Below, piece after piece: positions 42,011 through 54,558 of a stretch of 64,000 nucleotides of DNA. The translations under genes and the position numbers were made by a program. Positions within the stretch are counted from its first letter, which is position 1, and each line of letters starts with the position of its first letter. The notes under the pieces were generated by a model that saw only the letters and a program-made list of their open reading frames with translations, was not told the DNA's origin and ran no database searches. The stretch spans positions 1,061,355 to 1,125,354 of the forward strand of contig JACYXH010000177.1 of the NCBI GenBank assembly GCA_026745465.1, given 5' to 3'. Source of the DNA: Lota lota (lineage: Eukaryota; Chordata; Actinopteri; Gadiformes; Lotidae).

Positions 42011-42901
42011 GGGCCCACCACCACAGATAACCGCAAAGAGAGAGAGAAGTAAAATGATATAGGTAGTACCCCACTGACAAGAGACACAGAGAAACCCAAA
42101 CAGACAAAGGTTCTTTTCACCAATATAGTCTCGTAATAATTGTGTTTTTTATAGGATATTGAAGCACTTCATAGTTATAAATTATGTTATTGCTTTGCAG
42201 GCATATTCTCCTATTTGTATTTAATAAAGATTAGTACTATGTGTCTCAAATAATTTGGTCCACAGTTACCTTGGCCTGCAATTCAAATAGAGCTAGGTAG
42301 TGATTCTGCTGAATTTCGGCTTCTATGAAGACTATTCAAGTCTAGCTTCCACTAAAACATCCAGGGCTGTGTTTATCAATATCGAAGAGTTGCCCAGCTT
42401 TGTGTGCGTGTGTGTGTCCGTGTGTCCATGTGCATGCTGTGTGCTGTGTGCGTGTTTGCGTATTTCCTCCAAGAAGGATGAAGGATGGATGGAAACCTGG
42501 AGTCCATCATTGGGACAACAGGAACATGGCCTCATCCCCTCAATAGGGTCCAAACAGCATAACAGCAGGAGCACTCTGCCCACTAGCCAGGGGAACCGCA
42601 GCCAACAAAAGTTGGAACATTTCAACGTGACGTTACACAAGAGTATATAATTCACGCAAACACTCCAACTCCTCCCCCCGCCAGTATTCCTTTCAGCAGC
42701 AAACCTCATCTCCATCATTTGCACTCTCTTTCTTTCACTCTCTATTCTTTCCATTTTTTCCATATTTGGCATGTTCAACCGTTCTGACATGTCGACCCAA
42801 TCTCCTCGCAAACCTTCTGTTCTCTTCTCACCTTCGTCTCGGTTTCTTCCCCTTCTCATTTCTTTCTTCTCTTCTTCTGCTTCATTGTTTCCCTTCACAC
42901 A

Positions 42902-42918
42902 CCCCCCCCCCCCCCCCC
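42902..42918. repeat. Poly-C run
   Basis: 17 consecutive C. Confidence 0.95.
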
Positions 42919-43042
42919 ATCCGCTCTACCCCCACTCCCCTCCCACAAGTGATGGAGGTGTGTCTTTATGGAAAGTGACAGAATAAAGAGAGGCATAAAG
43001 GTTACAGCAGCTCCCTATATGACAGTACCATATTATTTATCA

Positions 43043-43048
43043 AACACA

Positions 43049-43101
<53 letters not shown>

Positions 43102-43139
43102 GCACACACACACTCACACCCATACACACGCACACGCAA
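43043..43139. repeat. (CA)n microsatellite
   Basis: CA tract with CCCACA, TATGCA and CGCACACGCA variants. Confidence 0.95.
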
Positions 43140-44029
43140 ACGCACACAAAAAGCCATGCAGCTAATATGTCCGTGCACACAAACACATAATGTATCCCTA
43201 GGGTGGTGTGCTATGCTGTGTGACATCTAATGGAAGAATGAGGGATTCACGTACATCGCCAGGTTGCCCAAACACGGCGTTGCGGATGTTCTCAGGTGCC
43301 GATTTACAAAAGAGATGTAATCACCCGAGACCATCCATGGCCGCGGGGGGCCCAAGATCAGGTCCTGAAAAGCAATTAGTTAACTCTAGTGGAAAAAATA
43401 CAGAACAAATAACCCCATTCATAGAGAAGAAGTAGGTAGGGGTTGAGTATGCATAATGACACACGCGTAAGTCTTCATCGTTAGGATGCCAGAGAAATCT
43501 GTCTCAATTGGCGCGTAACATTGCGGCTGTTCAAGTGAAAATGGGAAGCATAAGGGCTTTAGAGAGGCAGAGTTAAGATGGTGACAAAGATTGGGAGGGA
43601 AAGAGCAAATACAAACACAGACTGAGTAAATTCAGTCAAAGAGCCACTGATAGTCACGTAACAAGTTTGTAACATTACATTAGCAAATTATCTGTGTGGA
43701 CAGAAAAAAGGTAAATCGTTTTTTAGATTAAAAGAACATTATAATATTATTCAGACATCGTAGAAATATAATATAATATATATTATATTCCTTTATAACG
43801 TACACCCCCACCTCTAAACACACACACACCAACACACACACATCACAATATGTGTGTATGCATGCATACATATGCATATGTGTGTCTATGTCATCACTTT
43901 CTAGCAGATGACTAAAAACAATATCGTGCCAATCAAACTGAGAAGGTGTGATGCCTGCATGTTGACACACGTGCACACATAAAAACACTTGTACATCAAG
44001 AACGCTTCTCTTACATATTGCCTAGAATA

Positions 44030-44046
44030 CCCCCCCCCCCCCCCCC
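44030..44046. repeat. Poly-C run
   Basis: 17 consecutive C, followed by ACCCCCACCCCCC. Confidence 0.95.
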
Positions 44047-44705
44047 ACCCCCACCCCCCAATCCCACACACAAACTTGCTAACATATATTAAACCATGCA
44101 GAGGTTTCACAGGCATGTGGCGAAATAGAAATTCATAAACATTCTGGTGTTGGATGCTGATGTTCAGCGCGTCAAAGTGTGTGCGACAATCTGCCGGATG
44201 CGCCGCCCCCCCCCGCAGCCAGACACAGATATTGTTTTGTATTCCGTCTGTCAGCTATATTTTAATCCAAACCTATCGCATCAAGGGCCCAGCTATCTTA
44301 GCGTTTAGGGCTCCTTTGGGAGTTTAACGCACAGCAGCGACAGCGCAGAGTTTTGATCTTCAACAAATTGAGTTTTACAGAATGACTCGGCTGAAGCTAT
44401 TTTGTTTGGTTTACAAGTCGGTCTTTATTCAAATCAAATGTCGAGGAACAGAAATGCCTATAGGCCCCCCTGTGTATTAATGTTGGATTGCTTTTGAAGA
44501 TCTGACCACCTGAAGTGTGGCAGCTTCTCTCGCTTCTCCGTCTCTACTGTCAGTTACTGTTTGTGTGCTATTTCTCTCTGCTTCTTTCTGTTCGCTCTTT
44601 CTCTGGAAAACTTTTCATACGCTCAACCTCTCTTCTGTTTGATTATTAATGGAAATGCATTGTGGGAGCGGGCAGAGCTACAGCGCGGTGCTGGGGAATT
44701 CAAAT

Positions 44706-44765
44706 TGTGTGTGCATGTGGGTGTGGGTGTGGGTGTAGGTGTAGGTGTGACGGTGGGTGGGTGGT
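44706..44765. repeat. (GGTGTG)n hexanucleotide patch
   Basis: GTGTGTGTGCATG, then repeated GGTGTG and AGGTGT units, then GGTGGGTGGGTGG. Confidence 0.85.
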
Positions 44766-47700
44766 TAGGTGGTTAAGTTGGGCGCATGCTTGGGCGTTCA
44801 TATTTGTGTAAACATGTCAGTAAGTGGGGATATTGAAGCTGATGGGCCTGATGGGTTCCTGCGGAGAGCTGTAAAGGTGTACGATAACTGCATGTACATC
44901 CCACTGGTGTCATTTGGACTGAGCCATTCATTTAGAATCACAGCTAATTGTTAAACATATATATCAACAGATACACACTACAGATACACACAAGGGAATC
45001 CCCATAGGTAACATTAGGTGTTAGTGTGTTTGTGTGCGCAGGGCTGGGTGACAGGTGTTAATGAAACATAACTACACCTGATGAGATGCTTTGTTTAAAG
45101 TGTTGTTTAAGTGTAACAGTCTGACAGCAGGGCGATAGGTTGTCAACCTACTTGCCTTCATTATCACACACCATTATTTATTCATTGAATTGCAATCTGG
45201 ACCCAGGATAAGAACTTGCTTAAAGGAGTAATTATTTAGTAAAGGTTATTCTCTTGTCACCATGTAGGTACTTCTAAAAGTAAAAAGATATATCAATTTA
45301 GAGAGAGAGTTTAGTTTAGTTGGGGGGGGGGGGCGATTGGCAGGGGAAATGCTGCCGGTGTATCTTGCCTTGTGAATGGTTACTAGTAAATCCTGCCTTT
45401 TGTGGGCTTATTCATTGAACCTGGGTCTTGTTTTCTGTACACTACACCCGATACAAGCTGCCTGCTACCATACCACCGCTAGGGCTTAACGGCATGCCCA
45501 ACAGAAACCACCATGTTTCTTTGGTCCACAAATAATACAACCTTTGTTTTCTTCCCCCTGTAACTTCTCTCTGCCGAGCAACGTCATGCAGATGCTTTGG
45601 AAGGCACATGCACCGTGCTTTGTTTACCTCCTCTGCCTGGCTTCCTCCCTCTGACGTGCTCCCGCGTGGCTGAACATGCACAGCTGACGCTTAGTTGGAA
45701 AATTGGCCACCTGCATTTACATAATGAGAGCATTAGTGCATTGAGCCAACGAGGTTGCAACTAATTCCATCCCGATAATCGCTCCTGTGTTTTCAACACG
45801 CAATTCCTATGAGGATGACAGAGACAAACATGAATTATTGAAGGCGGTAATGATAATAAGAATAATTATTTAAATTAGCTGATCATACTTGAGGCTTGCT
45901 TGGTTATAAGCTAGTACCTTGTAGCATACTCCACAATCCCCGCAAGACAACCCGGTGCCAAGTCGGCAGGTGTAGCCACAACAAAATCAAGGAACCTGTT
46001 GTTGAGTGGGATACTTACATCTGACCACTAAGGGCAGTAGTGCCATTGCTGGGTACAGTAACCTACCGCTCTCTACCCTGAGGTAGCCAGTTGATGCAGT
46101 CGCTATGCAGGAGACCCACGGTTTTCGGGTTCTCAATAAATGAGTCATGAGCAAAGTCTGTGGCAGTCCAGTTAATAGTTAGTATATCCAATATACTGCA
46201 GAACCCATGAAAATTTTCAGTGCCACAGATTTTTGTGAGAGTGACATACAAAGAAAGGGTGTTTTTATTTTAATACTTGCCGCAAGGACAGGGACATGGC
46301 GCAATGACTGAGTGTAGTGCTTAAACAGCACTGGCTTTTCTGTTGCTACCCTGCCAGGGTTGCTAGCTGCCAGGATAGCAACATGGCAGCTTAGAATAAA
46401 ACCCAGACCACATCTGGAGCCCTTGCTCCAGATGAAGTCTTGAGAATGAGTGTGCGTGTTTCAGTTGTTTTAATTAGATGTTATTTTGCTGTTTTCATCA
46501 TGTTCATTATTCAAAAGGCATTCCTAAAAACATTCCAAATGCTCAGATTCTCACAATATTTACGAAACTGATAAACAGTCCCTAAAAGAAGACATGCTAG
46601 TATTAAAAGTTCTCAGGAAAACGTCTTGGTTGCATTATAGTAACCATGGTTATGTGAGTAAGGACCAGTTCTATAACTTGAATGGCTCTGACACGGTAAC
46701 TAACGCTGGAGTCAAAGCTTAGAGATCAAAGCTGCCAAAGAGCTTTTTGAAACTGAGCGCCTCAAAAGACATAGCACCATAGAAGAGGTAACATCTCTAC
46801 TCAGGCAACAGTAGTTGTTAAAGTGCAGATGGTCCATATCCAACCTTCTATTGCTGTAATAAATCATACAGCAAGTGTGTTGGCAAACTGGCTGGCCTGG
46901 GGGTTCCCTCTTGTCAGCAAACTCCTTCGTGTTTGAACTCCTCAGGGATATGCACTGGAAAAAGAGAGTATAGGCCTACATTATGCTCCGACCACAGCCA
47001 TAAGTGGCGATGTCACCATGTGGTGAGGCGGCATATTCTTGCGCCGAGAGAAGGAGGCGAAAGAATCCCTCCCCGTTTCGTTACATGTTTAGGCTTTTGC
47101 CTTGTCAAAGCTGTCATTAAGATTGTACTATCCATGTTTTAGTTTAATGTTCTTCTAGTCATGTTCACGTTGTTATGGCTCCTTATATTGACGTTCATAG
47201 CTCATTGGCAATAATACCACAGAAATTGGGTTTCGGCAGCGTACGTTCCTTTAAAGGGTCTAAGGGGTAAAAGAACCAACACGACAACCAGAGATGGAAA
47301 ACATTGAAGAGACACAACTGAAAAGTAAAAAGATATTTATTGTGGGGGAAACACAAAAGGAAGGGTAAGGGGACCGATAGTGGAGTGTTGTCTAGTAAAA
47401 TGACCGAGTTGGCTTTTAATTATATGGAACCCTCCTAAGTAAGAATTGAGTTCAACACTTCAATTGAGTTGACGATTCCCGTGATTTTAATAAGTATAAA
47501 ACAAGGTCTATCAATAGAATAATACAAGAACGATATTACAGGTCTATCAGCTACTCGGTACCGAGTTCTCTCCACGCAGGGAAAGACAACGAAGCTCGCT
47601 CGAGCCTCGCTGGGCTAACACACACATGTCAGTGTCCAGTTTTTTTTTTTAAGTGTTGAGTTCCCGCCCTTCAGGTGGGACGGTTCTTCTTCTCAGTATC

Positions 47701-47862
47701 TGGTGTACCGGTTCTTCATGCCCAAGTTGAGAGCAAGTCTCCACTTCCAGGTGCGACGCCGTTATGCGTCGCTTAGTGGGACGCTGTTTCTGCTTCGATC
47801 GTGGTATTCCACAGGTGTTAGACCTGATTAACTTTTGTTATGAGTCATTTGTCTTATTGTCT

Positions 47863-47946
47863 GAGTTTTCGAAGCCTGCACTCGAGATGACCTTGTCTAC
47901 TACAGAGTTTTCGAACCCTGCACTCAAGCTGACTTTTGTCTACTAC
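47863..47946. repeat. Two-copy tandem repeat, unit 42 bp
   Basis: GAGTTTTCGAAGCCTGCACT at 47863 and GAGTTTTCGAACCCTGCACT at 47905, each followed by similar TGAC, TTGTCTACTACA text. Confidence 0.9.
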
Positions 47947-48130
47947 ACAGTACATTTTCTTTTGTCATCAGTTTTCCGTCTACAGGAGCCAAAGGAAACC
48001 AACTTAGCAAAACAAAACTACTACTAAATAGCTGAGCTCCTCAGAAAGAAAATAACCAAAACCCTGACTCGCCTAGCTAGCAACAGTAAAACAAAAACAT
48101 ACACGGGTGGCATCCACCGCTTACCTATAA

Positions 48131-48785
48131 CACTTTCACACATGCACTGTAAGCCGGACATTCTCCGGATCATACAGGGGCTGTATGTGTGAACACTGAT
48201 GTCCGAATCCGCCCCTCCGGAGTTTACCCGTGTTTACCCGGCCAGAGGCCACTAGTGTAAAGTCCGGAGAATTGGAGAGCGATAGAGAATTCGCAACGAG
48301 CGAGTGGGCGTGTTGCTGACGTATTGATGACGTTTCTATCATGCGACTGGCGCGAAACGGGAGCACGGAGTTCAGCTGCTTCGTACTTTTCTCTTCTTGC
48401 CTGTATTTTGCATTCCATCTTCTTTCTGCTTTCCACTCTTCTTTTGATATTGCAGATAGGTCGAAATAAATGCAGTATTGATATCACCGCAAAAAGAGTC
48501 AGCATTACGGAGTTGGAAGTTTCACCCGCGATCTTCAACGTGTTTTAAACAAAACACTGCGACTACCGCTGTGTACTTTTTGCGTCACCTACTGCCTCCT
48601 ACACTGCCTCCTTCTACCCAGGTGCCACCCCTCGCCTAAAGTATCTGGAGTATCTCTGATATGTGTGAACACATCTGATGCGGCTTATCTCCGACTGTGT
48701 GTTGCATGTGTGAAAGGGCATGAAACTCCGGATCATCTCCGGACCCGATTCTCCGGAGATGATCCGGAGTTCATGTGTGAAAAGC
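48131..48785. mobile_element. Non-autonomous DNA element (possibly hAT-like)
   Basis: The outer ends read CTTTCACACATGCAC on the left, and CATGTGTGAAAAG on the right, whose reverse complement starts CTTTTCACACATG. The interior is rich in TCCGGA-type words and lacks a transposase frame. The candidate 8-bp flanks CCTATAAC and CCTACTAG are only partly alike. It is about 655 bp. The hAT assignment is tentative and rests on end style only. Confidence 0.55.
48724..48771. repeat. 20-bp perfect hairpin near element end
   Basis: AACTCCGGATCATCTCCGGA at 48724-48743 and its exact reverse complement at 48752-48771, with an 8-nt loop. Pairing continues outward through CATGA/TCATG with one bulge. Confidence 0.95.
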
Positions 48786-49157
48786 CTACTAGTGTCTCTA
48801 GACAGTGGTTATCTTCGTGTGTGCTATTTACAGAGTACCCCAAGCTTACCAAGCCCCCTTCCCAGGGAAGAAAGGGAGGTCAACACAAAGGGCAGGTAGC
48901 ACACGGCAAAACAGACTAACATGCTCATGGACTTCTGCCGACTGCCAATTGTTTGTTGTTGCCCTCTTGTTTGTTGTTGCCCCCCCCACACCCCCCACCA
49001 CACACACCTGTGCCGGACGTGTGTGTCTAGTTATAGTCGCATGGCATGATATGCTCCACAGTGCGTCTTCCCTACCATTCGTTACCATTGGAGTCTGTGG
49101 TGACTGTCTTTCACAAGGTAAAAACCTGGGAGGCAAACAATATTTTGAACCGCCCTG

Positions 49158-49437
49158 AAGGTGCGTTCACACCAAAAGCGAAGCAAAGTTTTGGCATGAC
49201 GTGTATACAAAGTCAATGCAAAGATGCGAATAGATGCGAATGGCTCGAATAGCGCAGCACGAAGGACACAATTTGCGCAAACGACGCAAATTCGCCTCAT
49301 TTGCGTGTTCGCTCAAGTTGAACTATTTTAACTTTGGCACGAATTTCACGTGATGCTGAATCACTTGCGCGAGAAACGTTAGCGATGATGTGATTCAGCA
49401 TCAAGCAAAATTTGCGGCTTTGGTGTGAGCGCACCTT
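49158..49437. mobile_element. MITE, 280 bp
   Basis: The ends are AAGGTGCGTTCACACCAAAA on the left and, in reverse complement, AAGGTGCGCTCACACCAAAG on the right. A 13-bp internal inverted repeat (49352-49364 and 49390-49402, GATGCTGAATCAC) forms a subterminal stem. There is no coding capacity. No certain target duplication was identified. Confidence 0.8.
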
Positions 49438-49439
49438 AA

Positions 49440-50685
49440 GGTTATAGTAGCCTTATGTACTGGTCCACAGGTGTGCGCCAATAATAATTACCCCTCAGAC
49501 CTCTCTAGAACATATCACATACAGCACTGATAACATTAACATATAGGCAGTGACTGCTTGTGTTTCTCCAGTGGACAGTAGATTGAATGCAGGCGACCAG
49601 TTCAAAACTACGTTACCAAAGATCTTGAAGAAATTTCTGTCATGCTAAAATATGTTCCCCTTCTATGTGAAGTCTGTTTGTGCTTATAGTTTTCATCTTT
49701 CAAACTCCTCCCTTCATGGAACTTCCTTTTTTGTCCCTGACCTGTTGTCTTCCAGCAGCTGTTTTTCCACTTCAAGCTCAATGTTTGTTTCCTTCTCATT
49801 CATTGCTTTATTTAAAATGTTACCCCTTTTATTATTTTATCATTCTCACTCTTGTTCTTGCTCCCCCTTTTGCTTCTTACCTCATTTGTATTGACTTGGT
49901 GAAGATGTCCCAGCGCAGAAAGCCACTATTTCCACAAAGAAATGTTGTTGAATGCTGCTTCCATTTTTCAGTATTTTTCTGTGTTGGACAAAAGCGTCTG
50001 AATTAACAGCAGGTACTTCTTTTTTGTGTACAGTTTTAGCTGTGCATGTGTATGTGTGCAGTCTGGGTGTTGGATATGATTTTTTTTCATGGCAATTAAT
50101 ATATTCCATATGTGCTCAGGCCAAAGAGCTTCTATATCAACATTGGTTGAAGCGAACGTCAATATGATTAATTAAATGTGAGCATGAGACTTGACCACAA
50201 CAATTTAACCCTTTAATTGTTGCAATTCAAATGGAATTCAAATGCTTCAGTCCAATCCTGAAATTACCTATCAATCGTACACCATGTCGATAAACTGCCG
50301 TGAACGTTCTCCTGCTGTGGAAAGTGTTAGTTCATAAGTCACTTGAAAGCCAACAGACCAGATAACCACTGGTCTTCTGTTATCAACAACTCTGTAATAG
50401 CTTCTTGTTATTACGAAGCCACCTCTTCGGTTGTAGATCAGATTGAGGCACCGTTTAATCTAATGGTAGAAGAAAGCTGTCATTGCCTTCAAAGCATTTC
50501 TCCGATGTCTGAAGCAACAATCCCCTTTACCCTCTATTATTATCTCACTAGTTTGCTCTCAATCCAAATTGCGTTATCTTTTCATTTTACTCTGACTCTA
50601 CCCTGTGCTGTCCATGTTTAGTTTGGTTGCCAGGGAAGCACACTATTGTGTCATCCAATTTCTAGAGCTCAACTTCTCCTGGAGG

Positions 50686-50686
<1 letters not shown>
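49440..50686. other. Intergenic, nothing recognised
   Basis: Unique DNA, T-rich around 49650-49900. No gene or element recognised. Confidence 0.5.

Positions 50687-50748
<62 letters not shown>
50687..50748. repeat. (GT)n microsatellite
   Basis: About 30 GT units with one TTTG interruption. Confidence 0.97.
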
Positions 50749-50751
<3 letters not shown>

Positions 50752-50818
50752 ACGTGCACAAGTCCTGGGTGTGTAAGTGAGCATTTTGGTCAACTGTCAG
50801 TGAAGTGGAAGGATGTAT

Positions 50819-50874
50819 AGGAAAGGATGTCCTCTGCTGAGCTGGTCTCAGAGTCACCAATCGTGTGTGTGTGT
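50819..50874. repeat. Direct duplication next to (GT)n, copy 1
   Basis: AGGAAAGGATGTCCTCTGCT and onward through GAGCTGGTCTCAGAGTCAC to (GT)n. It recurs at 51246-51301 with about two differences. Confidence 0.93.
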
Positions 50875-51188
50875 TTCTGTTTCTGTGTGTGTGTGTGTGT
50901 TTCTGTGTCCTGCCAATGTGTTAATCTCTCCATGCAGTTATCTGTCTGACACTAGCCTTCTCTGCCCAGGACAGCCATTGTGTGTGTGTGTGTGTGTGAG
51001 AGAGCACATGCATGTGTGTTTTCCGTCAAGGCTTTCAGATAATGTCGGTTTCCAGGGAGGTAGCGATACCACCACTGAGTCCTATTATCAACCTGTCACA
51101 CATACTTAGGTGTATTCACTGACACACACACTCACACTCACACACGAGTGCAAACACTTACACACTCTTGCTCTTTCCCTCACTCAAA

Positions 51189-51191
<3 letters not shown>

Positions 51192-51246
<55 letters not shown>
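51192..51246. repeat. (CA)n microsatellite
   Basis: About 27 CA units, directly abutting duplication copy 2. Confidence 0.97.
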
Positions 51247-51248
<2 letters not shown>

Positions 51249-51301
51249 AAAGGATGTCCTGTGCTGAGCTGGTCTCAGAGTCACTAATCGTGTGTGTGTG
51301 T
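51246..51301. repeat. Direct duplication, copy 2
   Basis: Second copy of 50819-50874, 427 bp downstream, same orientation, and again ending in (GT)n. Confidence 0.93.
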
Positions 51302-51741
51302 CTTCAAGTAAATTAATACATTTTATAAATCACTGAGGAGACTTTTGGGACATTCAGTCCTTGATATTAGCTAGTATATCAATCCTACCAACGTAAGGCC
51401 TTTTACACCAAAGGCCCTTTATTTGTGAGATTAAGTTCAACGTCATTAAATTTATTTGAAAAACCATCCAAACTAATATGGTATATCAACACACACATTT
51501 CTCCTGTCTAAAGTGTTTGGTGACAGTACACGCTCCGATGAACACCTGTTTATCCGAATTCCCATTTGTAATTTACTGCTCTACATATACGTTTGCTCTA
51601 TTGAAGTTGGTACTGATCATAGACACACCCTTGTCCTTTGTCATCTCCCCTTTCCATGTAACCCTGTTCCCCAGTGTTCTCATCTCACTACAGAACGCCT
51701 GGTCGAGATGCTCCAAATGGGCATTATTGGCCAGATAGAGG

Positions 51742-51960
51742 CCGGGACTTTCATTACATTTGTTTAGCAGAAAGAGGCCAGAGAGAGGGCGGGACTTTTA
51801 GTTACATGGGTTTAGCAGAAAGTGCAGAGAGAGAGGGAGGCACTTCTGGTAGGAGGATATCCATTTCCGTTACATGTTTCGGATATTGCTTTGTCAAATT
51901 CTTTGTACAAAGCAATTTTATTGTTCTTGCTGTGGGGACTGTTAACTTGCGTACACCACT
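51742..51960. repeat. Short tandem pair and shared core with 47.1 kb
   Basis: A GGGACTTT-to-TTTAGCAGAAAG module occurs at 51746 and 51795, a unit of about 50 bp. It is followed at 51868 by CCGTTACATGTTTCGGATAT and GCTTTGTCAAA, closely similar to 47077-47120 (CGTTACATGTTTAGGCTTTT, GCCTTGTCAAAGC). This suggests both loci hold fragments of one unnamed interspersed repeat. Confidence 0.45.
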
Positions 51961-52399
51961 TTAAATATATGAACCTCTCTCAGCCTACTTTCTAAGTATT
52001 TCTCTCTTTACTCCTTTAAAATCCTCCTGATGCCCTCCTCTCCATCTCCTTCCCTCATCCTCTCAAATGCATGCATGGCTAGTTTAAACTGCATGCATGG
52101 CTTGTTTTCCTTTCTATGCTGTGGTTTTGCAGTGTTGTCCCTGCATAACCCCATTTTCCCACTGAACCTCCCTCATAATATTATTCTCTTTTCATTGCCC
52201 TTCTTCAGCACGGCAGATGGACAGAGAGTGAGAGAGAGAGATGTGTAGATGGCATCGAGACGGCAAGATTTTTAAATGTTTTCTTTAAGTTGCTGATTAA
52301 TATTAGCAAGAATGTGTTGTTGACTTTCATTTTTATGTTTATTCTTTATAATTTACAGAAGATAATTCGATATTTAGACAGTCCTGCACATACCTTTTG

Positions 52400-52525
52400 C
52401 ACATGATGTAGAGTTACCTCACATGAATGACATGATTTACATGATGTAAAGTGAGCTCACATAAATGACATGAATGTTTTTTGCATGATGTAGAGATACC
52501 TCACATGACATGAATGATGTTTCCA
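52400..52525. repeat. Minisatellite, three diverged copies near 40 bp
   Basis: CATGATGTAGAG or CATGATGTAAAG recurs near 52402, 52440 and 52484, each followed by CTCACATGAATGACATGA-like text. Confidence 0.8.
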
Positions 52526-52894
52526 ATTGGGAAAATGGTAAAAAAGATTTTTAACAAATAGCCCAGTTTTAGGCATAGTTATGCCTTTTAAGATAGATGT
52601 TTAATGCTACATTGAGAGCAAGAGGAAGAAACCCTGACAGAGACAAAGGAATTACCTCCCATTTCCCCTGACAATGACAAGGGGTAAAATAATTATTATC
52701 ACACAAATAATAATTTGTCTTTTTCTGTGCATACTTTCTCAGAGTCACATCCGTGGCTCCAGGCACATAATATACTGGACTGCCTGAATTTGAATATTTC
52801 TTTGGCAGGAAATTGCATTACTGACTATTAAAAAGTAATTATTTGTACATAAATTTTCCGCAAGTTTTAGCCTAGTCTTGGCAGACGTGTTTGT

Positions 52895-52895
<1 letters not shown>

Positions 52896-52949
<54 letters not shown>
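52896..52949. repeat. (TG)n microsatellite
   Basis: About 27 TG units. Confidence 0.98.
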
Positions 52950-52952
<3 letters not shown>

Positions 52953-53047
52953 ATCATTCGATGCTAAGGCAGTTAGTGCAGGGCGCTTGGCAGTGTTGTG
53001 TTTATTAAAAACACAGACAGCCTCTCCATCATCAGTGTCACATATAC

Positions 53048-53049
<2 letters not shown>

Positions 53050-53130
<81 letters not shown>

Positions 53131-53134
53131 ACAC
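53050..53134. repeat. (CA)n microsatellite
   Basis: About 42 CA units, 100 bp from the (TG)n at 52896, so the two arrays are inverted relative to each other. Confidence 0.98.
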
Positions 53135-54527
53135 AGCTCTCAGTATCACTTAAACTATATTTCACAGCCAATTGTATATAGCATGTTAATGTAATTACCA
53201 ATGCTAGCATAGGAGAAGAGAAAGTAAGGAGGATAAAGAGAGACAAGACACAAATGGACAGTGGAGGGAAAAATGGATGGGAAAAACTAAGAGAGCAGAA
53301 ATCACATATCAGAAGGGACAATGACTCGGGGGACACCAGAATTGGAGAGAAAGACAAGATGAGGCAAATGGACGGTTGGGACAGTTGGGAAATATGTGGA
53401 TAAGACATCATGGTAAAGATCTCTAAATACCTGTGTAACTGGCCCATAACCGTAACCCCACCACTGGCCAGCTCGGCATTACATCATCTGCATTCCCAGT
53501 ATTGAATAAGAAGCATAGTTTTGAGATGTTCAACACACATTATATACCATATGATAGATGTATGGAAGCATCTACAAATATTGACCAATTAATGAGTGCC
53601 CCTTACAATGTCCTCACTGCTATTTTCACCTTAAAGTAGTTTCACCTTTGGAAGGCATTTGGTTTGAGATTCAAAACACTTCAACCCACAAGAGAATTGG
53701 ATCCATTTTAAATAACCTTAACCTTCCTGCAAAGGCATTCTAGGAGTCCCATATGTGTGTGTAAGACATTCCTATTTTAAGACCAAATCACGGTGGAGCT
53801 GTTGGGACTTTTTCAGGCAACTATTAAAGGAGAAAACAAACAATAATAATAGTAACAACAACAATAATGTCGACTATTTATTATTTTTTGGACTTAGTGA
53901 CACCATGAACTTTCAGCAAGGGCATATATTGTCACATAACATAGTAATTAACAAAAGGGATATTTGGTATCATGGTATTTAATGAACCCTGGATCCCATT
54001 TCAGTATTCTGAAGTCTACTGTTTCTATTATTGAAAATAATGTTTAAATACATTTATTAATGTATTAAATAGTTAATTAGTTGAAATTTGTTTTATTTTT
54101 TAATAATAGAAGAAACTCTATGGAAAGTTATTTATTATTTTGTTTATAAAAATGTTAATATTAAAATCATTGTCAATGATGAATAAAATAATATTCCAGG
54201 CAGGTATAAAATGAAAGCTGGTATATGATTTCAATAAAGCATTTCTAGTGCTTTCCCTTGGGCCTCAGCTATTCTTCTATCCTCTATCCTCTATTCTTCC
54301 TGAACAAATTCAATTTTGAAATAGATTCAGTAAAGATGCCTAAAGAATCTGTAATATAAAGAATGCACCGCAAACGTTTAAAGAGAGAAGGGAATTGTGT
54401 CGCAATAACGATTAAATTTAGACAGTTTACGGAATAATTGGAGTGCCACCTCCAAGTCATTAACGTTTAATGATTTCAACAGTCTGGCAGACTGGCTCTA
54501 GCTAGGTCTCATCCAAGGGTCAGGATG

Positions 54528-54558
<31 letters not shown>

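Larger units (their letters stand above)
42012..48130. other. Gene desert with simple repeats
   Basis: No coding frame is convincing. High-complexity blocks at about 43200-43640, 44150-44400 and 45690-45960 may be conserved non-coding DNA. The stretch 46930-47640 is of mixed composition; its minus strand carries an AATAAA near 47333, but no family is recognised. Confidence 0.4.

Noticed and set aside
42332-42898. 188-residue minus-strand open frame
   Set aside because: Low-complexity Glu/Arg and His/Thr-rich text from simple repeats, with no domain or splice support.
46270-46420. Considered as a tRNA-derived SINE
   Set aside because: No convincing A and B box pair and no tail repeat.
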